Shown: positions 31,368 to 63,741, counted from the first letter of the stretch. The stretch: 64,000 nt of DNA from Zygnema cylindricum (GCA_037447655.1 JBBHKE010001564.1:180183-244182); one strand, 5' to 3'. Made by a program: numbers and translations. The notes: a model not told the origin generated them from the letters alone.

Positions 31368-31607
31368 ATACCACCGTGTATCGCTTTTAGGGTTAATGAT
31401 TTTTTTTCACTTAAAACGTTTTTTCTACACACACGTCCCATTGTGGATCTGGCGGTTGCAATTGAAATGTAAGATTCTCAGCTTCCGATTGGCGGTGTCA
31501 AATTGTAAATTAGACAAGTGTGTACGAAGAAAAGATGTTTTAAGTGGCGAAAAAATTATTAACACTAATACTTTAATAGGGTAATAGCGATACACGGTGT
31601 AGTTCCA
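31368..31607. mobile_element. MITE family A, copy 3
   Basis: A full-length copy: CACCGTGTATCGC at left, GCGATACACGGTG at right, with inner arms CACTTAAAACGTTTTTTCTA / GAAAAGATGTTTTAAGTGG and ACACACGTCC / ACAAGTGTGT. A TA lies next to each end, so a TA target duplication is possible. Confidence 0.8.
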
Positions 31608-31817
31608 TACGATACTTACTGAAGCATACATCTCCGCACGATTCGACGTATTATACGCACATAACGTGTTGGCTTAATCCCCATAAAGGGCATTTCGCCA
31701 TTGAAACGGAGAGCCATCGGTTACCGCAAAAAGTTAATGAACCGGTTCATGAAAAGTTCATAAGTTCATAAATAGCGTAGAGCGCTAGGGACAAAATTTG
31801 CGTATAGCATAAAAAAT

Positions 31818-33170
31818 ACACCGTGAATCGCTATTACAGTGGTGTTAATAAATGATAATACAATATCTTCGCCCCTAAATTACAGTATTTTAGCCTAAAA
31901 TAGAATTGACAATGATATTATTTTTTCTACTCTAATATATGGACACTTTAACTAGTGTCAGCTACTCTATTTCAGGAGGCATTTAAATAGTGTGATGTAC
32001 GAAATGTGTCAGTCCGTATTAAAAATGATCGTCAGTTCTTCCAAAAGTACAGAAAACGTGTCAAACATCGGCGGCGACACGCGAAAGTAAGTGGAAATCG
32101 ACGCGTGAAAGCGCAATCAGATTTGATTCGTACAGTACAGTACAGTACAGTATTAGGGTGCGTCTCTATGTACTTCAAACTTAGAGATTTTTTTTTGTTT
32201 TTTAGCGCAGATCCGGCGGACCCGGATTTCGGGTGTCCCTATGTGTACCAAACGAAATTGTCACTTAGGGCGTGACGATTGTATACGTCAACAATGCCCG
32301 TGACGGCTGTCAACGTCTACAATCTGTGATGACGCACGTTATTTTTCGTAACTGCTTGTGACGTCGCGTGACTTTTCGTGACATTGTAGGCCTACCGCCC
32401 TCCAGCCTGTGCCGTTTCACGGTTGAAGAAGATGCGTTTTGACTTTGCGTCTATTGTCGGCTCGACGTGAAATGGCATCGGAACCTTGAGACCCCTGCAA
32501 AAAAAAATCCCGTACCGGATGGAAACGGACAGAACAAAACAAACTGTGTACTTCTATTTGTCGTATTAAACAAAAACGGACAAAACTTAGCGAATCGTGT
32601 ACACTTCCACGTCGCTGGAAATCGTTTGAATTTTTTGAACAAAACATTACACGTGCAAATAATTGTTCCTATTTGTTTATAGAAAATCCCTAATTTTAAA
32701 ACACATCGGCCCTGTATTTTAAAGATAAGGTTGAAGATGACGTTTTTTGTCGTCGAAGTGGGTCGAAGAACACAAGACGACAAGATGTAGTACATTTTAA
32801 ATTCGATGATGACGCAAAATGTACTTCTCTTTTTTTCTATTTTATTGTACGGTTGAAACTTACGCGGTACGGCTCTAAGTTTTACAGGAAAACGACAGAA
32901 AAAAACCCTTACTTAGGCACACAGAGACGCACCCTTAGTAATGACGACGGGAAATGACGTGAACCTGTTCTCACGTATTCAAACGTCGACTATGTGAATG
33001 CAGATTATACAGCTACGCCCATGGGAATCCGTATCCAGATTAGTGTTCGATGTGTAAATTAGCGTTAATTCTTTGTTGGCATTGGGTCATTGAACCAAAA
33101 TAGAGTTTATAACACGTTGTTTCTTTAGGCTAATAGTTTCTTCACACTAATAGCGAATTCACGGTTGTAC
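31818..33170. mobile_element. Candidate larger element with family-A-like ends
   Basis: TACACCGTGAATCGCTATTA at the left and TAATAGCGAATTCACGGTTGTA at the right are inverted repeats related to the family A termini. Element B (32153-32938) lies inside, which suggests a nested insertion. No transposase is visible. Confidence 0.45.
32153..32938. mobile_element. GTAC-rich inverted-repeat element B
   Basis: Terminal repeats TTAGGGTGCGTCTCTATGTA and ACACAGAGACGCACCCTTA bound about 785 bases. The interior is homologous, in inverted orientation, to 27947-28640. A TA flanks both ends. Confidence 0.7.
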
Positions 33171-33190
33171 TATCTGAAGTACAGTACTTT

Positions 33191-33219
33191 ACTGTACTGT
33201 AGTGGAACTACAGTACAGT
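33191..33219. repeat. Perfect 13-bp hairpin, 3-base loop
   Basis: ACTGTACTGTAGT, GGA, ACTACAGTACAGT. It lies just outside the right end of the 31818-33170 element and within a GTAC-dense stretch. Confidence 0.9.
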
Positions 33220-34554
33220 TCAATATTGTACATTTACAGCACTGTCGCACTCGGCCCCGTTTGGACCGAAACTGTGTGGAACCAAACCGAACCGATTTTT
33301 CACCAGTTCGGTTTATTTTATTCCCTTACGATTTGAACCGGCACGATCTGTTTTGATCGATTTGAAAACCGTTTAGTTCGGTTCGATCATGCCAAACCTG
33401 GGTTGCACCGATGTACGAATGTACGGAAAAAGTGTCGCTGTTTCCTGAGGTGGTGTAGCGTTGCAACGCAACTCACCGAACGCTCCCTAATTTCGTTTTT
33501 CAGCCCTGCTGATGCAAGAAGCCATTTGATGGTACGTTTCGCGGGATTAATACGATTTCCGTGTTAAACGCACCATATTTCTAAGGAAAAATATCGTAAA
33601 ATACCAGGAATCTCTAGATTCTGTCTCACACGCGTGCGAACATGGATTGCATGGTCATTTGCGACCACGGAAATGAAAAATTCGTAATATTAAATCCCGA
33701 GTTTTTGACCATTGTGCAGAGGTGTTTAAGCCGGCATTCCTATTGGTGCCGTACTTTAGGCTCCGTGAATGTTTAGGCCTAGATTTCGCGAACCTAAAGT
33801 ACAATACAGCTCATAACTGAGATAATCCGGCCGTTTGAGATAAGCCGACAGCGGACAAAAGCCCCTTTTTAGGGTGTTTCGCATTGAATCGAGGAGCGGT
33901 TCTCCGTTTCCTAAAAAATGTACGGACGAGCGAGAACGTTTCCTCCCAAAACAAAAAATTCACCTCACTTCAGGAGGCGAAGTGACGACATATTTCAAAC
34001 CAATTAAATGTGAGCACGTGTAGGTCATCCAAAGAGAATGTTGGTTGTGGTGCGAATGTCACATCGCACGATCCCGATAAAGAAAGGTAGAGCATCACCA
34101 AAAAAAATGACAGGAAAGAAAATCTAGAAACCATAAACGAAAAAATAAATTAGTAACTGTACTTTAGCCTTTACCTTACCTTCGGTGACCAATCGAAGTT
34201 TATAGTTTTTAAAGTTTGAAAATTTTCCATGCTAATTTTTCTTTGTACACATTTCTCTGTAAACTTTTGAACATTGCCCGAGTTGACACCTAGGCATACA
34301 CACGCGGCCGCGTCTAATTTGTTGGAAAGTGTTCGAATGAAGAGACGATTTTCTTTTTCGTACCATTATTAATTTAGTGCATACGACAGGCGCGAAACGT
34401 AGGGCTCTCTTCCAATTCCATTCCCTTATGTCAAAATATTGTTCTTTCAATAGCATTAATAGTGTTGTCTATGCAGGTGCAAATAGTCAAATACCCACCA
34501 AGTCACCAATCACTTGGTTTGTGGTCCACACTAGTCGGCAAATAATGCAAAATG

Positions 34555-34805
34555 CGACTAGTGACGTCACTTCATCTGAATCACTATTAGCGCTAATAAC
34601 ACTACATCGGCGCCCCAAAATTCTGCCTCCTAAACCTAAAATAGTATTGACACTAATTGTTTTTCACTTAACACTTGTTAATTAAACGGTTCAGAAGTAG
34701 CCACGTCATTTAATTTCGAACTAGAATTAATAATATTGATATAAACTCCACGCTAATAACTTATTTTTCTCTAATAGCGTTCACGGTCAACTGTAGTTCA
34801 TTAAC
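34555..34805. mobile_element. Fragments with MITE family A-type ends
   Basis: GAATCACTATTAGCGCTAATA near 34578 and CTAATAGCGTTCACGGTCA near 34774 are in inverted orientation. TTTTTCACTTAACACTTGTTAA lies between them. These look like decayed or partial elements. Confidence 0.4.
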
Positions 34806-34829
34806 TTTGTGAGCTCCCCGCCTCCCCGG

Positions 34830-35290
34830 GATGCATAAACATTTTCGAGAGCTGCCCGAAAATGGAACGCATTTCTGGATTGACAGTGCAATACGGACCG
34901 TACAGGTCCCAGGATGTACAAACAGAGACAAGATCTGACCAGCAATATTTTTAGCTGCCCGAAATCTAATGCAGTGGTGGTTGGAGACTGGAGAGCCTAG
35001 CGGCTGGGACGGATAAACAACTTCTAAAGCTGCCCAAAACTGTCTTATCTGCCCGAAACGGAAAGCACTGCTGGGTGGGATAGTACAGGTCCCCGGATGT
35101 AGAAATAGCTTCTTGAGCTGCCCGAGAATTTTCTATCTGCCCGAAATGGAATATACAGAAACTTGCTGTATGTACAGAGTACGGTCCTCCGGATGTGTAA
35201 ACATTTTTCTTAGCTGCCCGGAAATGTGTAATGGAATCTACTGCTGGCTGAGCGGAGGGTACAGTTCAGCAGGGATGGATGATCATAGCC
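34830..35290. repeat. ~110-bp minisatellite with AGCTGCCCGAAA core
   Basis: About four diverged units, each with (T)AGCTGCCCGAAA, often a second (T)CTGCCCGAAA..GGAA.GCA, a GNACAGGTCCNNGGATGTA segment and AAACA..TTCTT. The array is more GC-rich than its surroundings and ends about 400 bases upstream of the Yippee start codon. Confidence 0.8.
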
Positions 35291-35698
35291 TATCCATGGC
35301 TTCTTGATACCATATCTTTCCATCCTCTCCTTCATCCGCCATGAGTTTTACGTCGTTTTACGCCAAATTCACGCCGTTTTCTTCCAGGCTTCCGTTCCAT
35401 AATAGACAGGGCGCTCGTTTTTCCTTTCTGGATGAGTCATTTCTTGCTTGCAGGCTGACAAATTCAGCAAGACGGGCAATTGTAAATGGCAAATGACATT
35501 TTTTAACTGTCAAGTATAGGCTCGAGAACAGCCTTCATCTTGACGCTTTTTTCTGCGCTTTTTTTTTCGCGAGTTCTTTCGGCTCAGGCATCACCAATTT
35601 TTGCCAGGTGTCATTTTTGCCAGGTGTCGTTTTTGCCAGGTGTCGTTTTATCATTTTTACTCTTCCGCTTCGTTCTGTTTTTGTAGCTCCTCCTGAAA

Positions 35699-37446
35699 AT
35701 GGGACGTCCTTTCAAGCAGTATCTTGCAGGCAGCAAAATCTACAGCTGTATTAACTGCAGAAGCCATGCCGCAGATCACGACGAGATTATATCAAAGGCG
35801 TTTCAGGTACCTGCAATAATCGCCGTGGAGAATTCCTTTTTTTTTTTTTTTTTTACCTTTTCTATCTTATTTCTGACGCTGGTTTCAATTTTCTCGTCTG
35901 CATTTGTGGCTCTTGTTTTGTCATTCTTTTGTCTTTGATGTTTCAATTGTTACTCTTTTTTGAGTAAGGAGCCTTTTCAGCATGTGAATGAATGTTCAGA
36001 AAACAACAGCTGTATTTTTATTTTTTCTGGTCGAGAGTAAACGAAGGTTTTCAAAAGGTTTGAAATTCATAAGTTTTTTTTTTAAATTGTTGAAGTTTGT
36101 TTTTTTCCTATCTAATGCTTATCTCTGACATTTGTCTCATGTCATTACTGTTAATATTATCGTGACATTATCACTCGTCTTTTTTTTGAATGTGAAGCTG
36201 TAACATCTATTTGAGAAATGAGTAAATCTTGAAATATATTCTCACTGCTAAGTATTTGCTAGAGCTCGATATTCCCTTCAAAAAGAGGTGTGTGGGTTTG
36301 GTCAGGCAGGGAGGGAAATATGGATAAAGAGAGAGAGGAGAAGAGAGCGGAAAATAAAAAGGGAGAGGAAGGAGGATGGTGAGGGGAGAGAGTAAACTTT
36401 GCTAGGGCTTGTCTGCTTTCCTTTTTGGATATGACAGGCATGCTACAGAGCCAGTTTGCAAGGAGAGAGGAGAGATGGTGTGTGACTCATGCGGAGAGGT
36501 TGGTGAGGGAGAGGAGAGGAGTTGAGCGAGAGTAAATAGTAAAAAACTTTGCGCTTTCTAATAAGCTGTCTTAACTTCCGTCACGTTTTTTTTTGCAGAA
36601 ATTTTCAATTATGGTTGTGAATCTTCGTGTTAGACTTTATAATGTGGTTGTTGGTTGCTTTGTTTAATATCGTAGTATGAAATTAATTGCGCGTTGGCTG
36701 TTGGTTTTTTATTTCTGTTCAAGTGATTTCCAAATGCAGTTAAATCCTTATTGGTTGTGTATAAATTCTTTTTTATTTCCTTTTCAACTGCTTGCTGATT
36801 ATTGATGACAAGAATCAGCAATCATTATTATCAATAACCCTTATTGACTTGTTTCCCTTTCTTGTTGTAATCATCATTGATCATTGACTTCTTTCCTTTG
36901 TTGTTACCAATATCAATAATCATCAGCTGTCCTTGAATCCTTTCCCCGTATTGTTGCTATTTTCAATAATTATCCATAATCCTGACTGACATGTTTCTTT
37001 GTATACTTACTATCATCAATATTGACTTCTTTCCCTTCTTGTTGTTATTATCATCAATAATCTTCAAGAATTCTTATTGACTTTTTTCCCTGTAGTAATA
37101 TTATCGTCAATCTTGTTTCCCTGTATTAATATTATGATCAGGAATCTTTATTGACTCGTCTCCCTTTATTCATATCATTAGCAACAATTCTATTGACTCT
37201 TTTCATGTATTGTTTCAGGGCCGCCATGGCCGGGCCTACCTCTTTGCAAATGTGGTCAATATTGCAGTCGGGCCGAGAGAAGACCGTCTTCTCATAACCG
37301 GACTCCATACAGTCGCAGATATATACTGCCTGGAGTGTCAGGAAGTACTTGGGTGGAAATATGAGAAAGCGTATGAAGATACTCAGAAGTACAAAGAAGG
37401 GAAGTTCATCTTGGAGAAGGCCAAAGTTATGAAGGAGAGTTGGTAA
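35699..37446 (+). CDS. Yippee-like zinc-binding protein
   Basis: Two exons, 35699-35806 and 37219-37446, join in phase 0 ([14 protein letters not shown]) to give 111 residues. The Yippee fold is a small nuclear/cytoplasmic zinc module widely conserved in eukaryotes; its molecular role is not well defined and I infer none beyond that. Both zinc pairs are present: C-I-N-C (residues about 18-21) and C-L-E-C (about 81-84). The signature [40 protein letters not shown] and [11 protein letters not shown] is intact. The start is the first Met, with the canonical MGR.F opening. The protein ends soon after the conserved block, slightly shorter than typical animal members. The single intron (1.4 kb) carries a degenerate tandem array that reaches its acceptor. 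Confidence 0.93.
36260..36540. repeat. Purine-rich tract in Yippee intron
   Basis: GGAGAGAGG, GGGAAATATGG and similar A/G-rich stretches. No coding content. Confidence 0.6.
36815..37212. repeat. ~60-bp degenerate array up to the Yippee acceptor
   Basis: About six units of the type (A)TCATCAATAATC..TTATTGACTTNTTTCCCTTTNTTGTTGTTA. The last unit merges with the true 3' splice site (ATTGACTCTTTTCATGTATTGTTTCAG), so the array appears built from the intron's own 3' end. Confidence 0.8.
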
Positions 37447-38577
37447 TCCCCAGTTTCAATGTGAGTGTCTTCTTGGCGGTTCTACGCCACTTATTTTTAA
37501 TGCTTGGAAATTTGCCAGGACCATGCAAACAACATAATTTTATAGAACTTCATTTTATTCTTTGTCTACCTGTCTTATCTTTCTTCAGTTGTTTGACTTG
37601 ACTTTTTGTAAGTGTTTTTTCATTATCTTATCTTTATTAATTCTCACGTGAAACACTTTCATCTCGTTATTTTTTGAACGTAAGAAAGAAGATTCTCCAA
37701 TGTTTTTACTTCTGTCTACAGGGCTTAGTAATCTTAACCTGGCATCTGGTTTTTGTCCCTGACAGGAAATATTGTGTTATTCTGGAACGGGATTTCAACA
37801 CGTCTATCAGTTCAGCATTGTTCAGTTCGAATCTCAATGGGTGTATATGAACCTCACAAGTTTTAGGAATTTCCTTTTTTTTGTTTTTTTTTTGTTGTCT
37901 AATTCTCTTGCGACGTTTTCCGTTAACTTTTCGGTTGCCCTGTGAGGCCCTCTTGTTCTAAAGCCATTCAAATCAAAAGTCAGCGACTTGCTGTTGGTTT
38001 TGATTGGGAGCCCTGATATCGTTTTTTTTTTTTTTTTTTTTTTATAGGAAATTAGTCATTGGTTGGTTCCGTCGAATGCTGTATCTCATACTTCTCATGA
38101 CACTCGAAAAGTGTTTGAAAAGTGTTGACCAATAGGAGAAGAGGAGGGAGTGGAGGGATAGCGGGATCGTGTCTGGAAGGTGTGTTGACCTTTTTTAGGG
38201 TTTTTCTCCGGGGTTTCGACCTTCATATCGTGTATTCCATATCTGTTTGGAGGAGGTTTTCCCTCTGACTTTCGGTTCCTTAAGGTTACATCTATTTGAT
38301 TTGGCAGATAGAAAGAAAGAGCTTTCTCTTCTCAAGAATGTTTCGAAAATGTCTCAAGAATTCTTGGAATTCTCCCGTCTCAGATTTCGATAGAGTTTCT
38401 CTCAGGACAGAAAGAGTGCCTAGAGGGGAGGAAGTGTAGAGGAGGGAAGGGGAATACTCTTTCAGGATGGGGGCAGTGGTCCGTCAGGTTTTCATTCACT
38501 GGTCAAAAAAACATTTCTTTTGTACATATGTAGTTTTCTATGTCAGTTCGTTTCTTTGTAGATAAGCAAAACCATTT

Positions 38578-38708
38578 TCTCTCTCTCTCTCTGTCTTTCT
38601 CTTTCTCTTTCACTCTTTTTTTCCTCTCTCTCTCTCTATCCCTTTCCTTCCCCCCCTCTCCCCCTCTCCCCCTCTCCCCCTCTCCCCCTCTCCCCCTCTC
38701 CCTCCCTC
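38578..38708. repeat. CT and CCCCTCT tract
   Basis: CT repeats pass into six or seven copies of CCCCTCT, followed by CCCTCC. Open frames on both strands here are artefacts. Confidence 0.95.
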
Positions 38709-38929
38709 CATCATTCTCTTGCAGATGGCACCTCATTCCTTTCATGACCAGGGGAAAAACTCCTTTAAAAAAACTTTCCTGCATTATGGGAATTATGGGA
38801 AGGAAAGGTGCTTGGCTGATTCACCCTTTTGTATAGATTTTTAATTGGATGTGGCGTTGTTCACAAAGAAAATTTTCTGTGGATACGATCTTTACATTCG
38901 GTGATGTTTTCTTCTTTTGCCGTGGTTTT

Positions 38930-39262
38930 CTCTGGTTGTTTTCTGGTTTTTTTGGTGCTCTTTGTGGTTTTTCAAGTGCTCCTTTTGTTTCTTTTGGTGT
39001 TCTTTTTGGTTTTTTGGTGCTGTTTTTGGTTTTTCTGGTTGTAGATTTGGTTTCTTGAGCGCTGTTTCTGGTTTTTTAGAGCTATTTTTGGTTTCCTTAA
39101 TACTCTTTTCTTGTTTTTTGCCAGTGTCTTTGGGTTTTTTGGTGCTTTTTCCTGGTTTTTTCTGGTCTTGTTTTGTGGTTTTTTTTGGTGCTGTTGTTTC
39201 CTTTTTTGGTGCTGCCTTTTATGTCGCTGTGTATGGTCCTTATGTGTGTTTTTTGAGGTTTT
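38930..39262. repeat. T/G-rich degenerate minisatellite
   Basis: Units TTTTTGGTGCTCTTTGTGGT, TTTTGGTGCTGTTTTTGG and similar recur about every 25-45 bases. Three overlapping frames stay open only because of the repeat. Confidence 0.8.
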
Positions 39263-39527
39263 GAGTATGCTAACATTTGCATGGAGGATGAAATTTGAAG
39301 CAATATGGATTTATGTGTTTAAAAATTAAATTAGTTGCTGCGTTCCGTTCGTATGTCTGGGTGCTGTTCTCTTGTATTTTCTGGGGGGTGTTTTTACTTG
39401 TTTGGAGATAACCATGGGTTTCCTGAGGATAGTCTTGTCTGATATGGACTGAATCTATGAGGATTTTCTCTTTCTTTAGTATTGGAGCAGCGTATCTCTA
39501 TTATTGTTGGTGTTTCACCTTTTCTCC

Positions 39528-39662
39528 GCGCACACTTGCTGAAACGCTAATAAGAAGGCTGTCATTGAAAGGCAAGATCCTCACTTTCCGATTAGTGGCA
39601 TCCAACCGAAAATTGGACATATGCTTGGGTGGTAAAGATGATATAAGAGGCGAATAAACATT
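39528..39662. mobile_element. MITE family A, decayed copy
   Basis: CACCTTTTCTCCGCGCACACTTG at left, AAAGGCAAGATCCTCACTTTCC in the middle and GAAAATTGGACATATG..GATATAAGAGGCGAATAA at right match the interior of copies 3 and 4. The outer ends are lost. Confidence 0.6.
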
Positions 39663-39819
39663 CAGTAATATTGGTACACTTTGTACACTGCCCGTCATTG
39701 TCAGAGCTCAAAGATTTGTTAATCTTGTTGCGTCTGTTAACAACAACTATGTAAGAAAGGGGACTACAATATGTTACAGCTCTTTGCTCTGGATTGGTGT
39801 TATATGTTATAAATTTGCA

Positions 39820-39885
39820 TTATTTTAACAATCGGCAAAGGCCATGTGCCTTCGTACAGGTGGGTTCGAATCCCCCAAAAGCGAC
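39820..39885 (+). other. tRNA-like B box, possible tRNA relic or SINE head
   Basis: GGTTCGAATCC at 39863-39873 is an exact RNA polymerase III B-box consensus. A weak A-box-like CGGCAAAGGCCATG lies about 30 bases upstream. The T stem is imperfect and no full cloverleaf could be built, so this is not called a tRNA gene. Confidence 0.3.
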
Positions 39886-42098
39886 AAAGAAATCTTTGAT
39901 GAAGGATATCCTCTAACTTTTCTTTTGTCATCCATTGACCTTCACGGGAAGGACTTAGCATTTAAAACAAAATGGTACATTCGTACAGTGATAAAGTATG
40001 TAGAATTGTTAAAATTTAATATGTTTCTACGAATCTTAAATTTTGTTTCTGTGTAGATTCGATGTTCATATCTCACTCTTTTAAAATCGCCTAACGTTTA
40101 TTGTCGGCGTCTGAACATGGACCTACGTGGTACCAATCGCAATAAAGCAATCTTGAGAAGCAAAACTCATTTACTAGGATGACCTGATAGAAAGGTGCGC
40201 AAGAATCTGCAGCCATTAATCTACAAATGCATATGCGAATGACTAATCCACTTGAAAGGACGTGGAAAGGGGACAAATCGATGCGTAAAAAAAACTTTGC
40301 AATTGGGAACGGAAATTTAAAAAGGTCACATAATTCTTTTAATTTACGAAACATTGTTTCTGTTAAAAGGAGATATATGAATAGCAACGAACAAAAAAAG
40401 GATTGGTTGAAAATATGAAAGACATTAGAATACAGAACCCAAAGGAGACAAAATTGAAAGAACACAAGGCATGAACTGATAGAGGAGTATTAAATTGCAC
40501 ATGGAAAGGAAAAATGGTAAATAGTGAAATTTCAATGCTCTTTCTATAACCCAAGTTTAACTTGTCTGTTATTACATTCGCACCCTCTAAAACAAATTTA
40601 TTTTGAAAGAAAGCATTATGTCAAACAGATTTGGGAATAGTTAGTTCTCCAATGTACTTTGGTCCGTTACAGCAAATATATGGTTGTTGGCATACATTAG
40701 AGAGTCGTGTACTGCCGTTGGGCTTTCCACAAAACTAATGACTGTATTGAACTTCTACAATCAAAGGTTGAACTTCTCATCCATACTCAATATTGGTCCA
40801 ACGATGCCTGTATTCCACTTTTTCAACACCTTTTGCTTACTCCTCATTTCACTCAAAGTGTGCCTCTGACGCAACTTTTCATAGAAAAATGACATGTCAC
40901 AGCAGTTTTAATATTTAAAAATACTGTGCTAATTTTTAAAGCGAAACTCGTAAATTGAACTTGGTTGTCACCTTGCAGACTCTTAGTGCGGCGGCAACAC
41001 TTCCACTTTTTTCCCTCCTATATAACGTAACACTCCAACAGTTTCGTGTAGATTGCGTGCCTTTTTCATGCTACAAGCTACATATTCTCATGTGTTTTTT
41101 GTGTTTAAACGACACCTTTATTGAAAATATTCCCTTAACTTTTCTTTCCCTAGGTATAATTAGATTAAAATTCAAATCTTTAGCCGTAGTCTAGGATCTC
41201 TATTTTGTCATTCATTGGTTGTTTCACATGCGCCTCATTTTGCCAAAAAGTTAAGGGAGCCTTTTTTTTTACGACCCTCCCATAAGAACGTCCACTTAAC
41301 GTACAAAACAATATGCGCATAAAACACAACAAGAAAGATGTTGTTAAAATTTGGTGGTTTATGGTACAAGTTTGTGTTCTTTTAGTATCTAGTACGGTTT
41401 ATGAGACATATAAAGTATTTTGGGCTTAGAATATGGTTGGCGTTTTTTGTTCTATTATGCATTAGGTCATGAATGCGAGTCTTAAGCACACCAACATTAA
41501 AAGTTGCAAGTATGGAGCAATAAAGGTACAAAATATATCTTTGTAACAACGTTTCTCCCCTCTCCCCTCTCCCCACTCCCCTCTCCCCTGCCCCGTCCCT
41601 CTCCTCACTCTCAACTCCTCTGATCCCTGACTCACCTGATCCTGTCCCCATCCACCATCCAAAAATTGCATCAAACCGACGAAAATTTAATTAATCCATT
41701 CACCCAAGATTACGATATTACTTTATCTTATACGGATGCACGCTAGCAGCGGCGTATCGTGCGACATGTGTTCGCACTTTTCACAGATCTCAATGATTTT
41801 AGTTGAGCAGAATTCTCGCACAAGGCCTGACGTCCTGGCGTTTTTCCTGTTGCCAGGTGAACTTATCTTTGTATCGTACAAATTGGCGTTTCAACGAGCG
41901 ACACGGGGGTACTTCTGTGCCTTATGATTGCAAAACACCGGTTGCTGGCAAACTGAACGAATCTCGGACCATAGAACGCTTTACTATCGTTCAGGTCTGC
42001 TGTAGACTACAAAATAACGTTTTTTTCACGGAACTGTCACGCTGACGGCATTCTTTGGTCGCCACGTGGCTGAGCTCCTAATCTGTTTCAGATATCAC

Positions 42099-42318
42099 TA
42101 CACCGTGTATCGCTATTAGTGTTAATGTTTTTCTCGTCTCTTAAAACATATTTTCTCCGTACACACTTGTCGGATTGCGTATCTGACGGTTGCGATTGAA
42201 AGGTAAGATTCCCAGCTTTCGATTGGCGGTTCGAATTGAAAATTGGACAAGTGTGTACGGAGAAAAGATGTTTTAAGTGGCGAAAAATGGTTAACCCTAA
42301 TTGCGATACACGGTATAC
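42099..42318. mobile_element. MITE family A, copy 4 (best preserved)
   Basis: CACCGTGTATCGCTATTAGT at left, then CTTAAAACATATTTTCTCCG and TACACACTTGTC. These are mirrored by GACAAGTGTGTACGGAG, AAAAGATGTTTTAAGTGG and GCGATACACGGTA at right. The central segment AAGATTCCCAGCTTTCGATT is shared with copy 3. Confidence 0.85.
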
Positions 42319-42758
42319 TGTACTGGGCTTTCCCTACTGCAACTTTTTAGGGTTTCCTTTTTATCTTCGAATTTCTTCTTTGTCAACCAAAATCTACACC
42401 AAATTTGACCTTTTTTGCATCATTTGAAAACTGTGAATTCTGTAAACAAGAATAGATACGGAATAGTGGATCCAATTCTAGGTTATGGAAAGAAATTTCT
42501 TTTTTTTTCAAACATTAACTTGAAGAATTTATCAGAAGTTTTAAAAGTTGTGGAAATAGTCAAAAGTGAAAGCAGTTCTTCTGATACAATATTTAGACTT
42601 GCAATGCATTAATCCACAGCTGAAAGTGATTCTGGTTCTTTGTTTTTATTTGACTTTCTGGATTTTGAACTCTTTCAAGGACTCGAGGAAGATTTTTTTT
42701 GAAAATGGACATATTTGGAAGACTGGACTGTTTTGTCGTTTTGTGAAGTGGCATTTAT

Positions 42759-63305
<20,547 letters not shown>

Positions 63306-63651
63306 GTAAAGGAAAGAATCTGAATAAAAGGAAATGGTAACGTTGATAATGTAAGAAAACTTACAAAAACGAAGTGGTAATGTTAACAATGTGAGGAAAC
63401 TGATAAAAATGAACTGGTAGTGTTGATAATGTTAGTTCCAAAGGAACAAACGAACATTTTTTTTGCTACAAAAATGGAATGGATTTCTGCGACATTTTAA
63501 ACAATCGGAAACATACATCATTATAAAGTAATCATGTATGTTAAGTGGGCCAACATTGTTTTTGCTAAAAAATCTTATAAATTTGTGAGATGTGTTGAAC
63601 AATTAACAGGTGGTATTCACACCAAAGAACCAGCCCCGCCCCCTCCCCTCG

Positions 63652-63741
<90 letters not shown>

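Larger units (their letters stand above)
26551..35698. other. 9-kb gene-poor region rich in inverted-repeat elements
   Basis: No exon with convincing homology was found on either strand between KARI and the Yippee gene. The recognisable content is the inverted-repeat elements at 27476, 27947, 29318, 31368, 31818 and 32153, two perfect or near-perfect hairpins, a (CAGTA)n run at 32132-32152, and a minisatellite at 34830. A CpG-richer patch at 31160-31280 (with ATGGCGGCAGCCATGG) looks promoter-like but no gene follows it. Confidence 0.6.
37447..42758. other. 5.3-kb intergenic region
   Basis: No gene recognised on either strand. Contents: a CCCCTCT tract (38578-38708), a T/G-rich degenerate minisatellite (38930-39260, TTTTTGGTGCTNTTTNTGG), MITE family A copies at 39528 and 42099, a tRNA-like B box at 39863, and a pyrimidine tract at 41553-41655. 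Confidence 0.6.

Noticed and set aside
39820-39885. tRNA gene
   Set aside because: B box only; the T stem is imperfect and no anticodon or acceptor stem could be folded.
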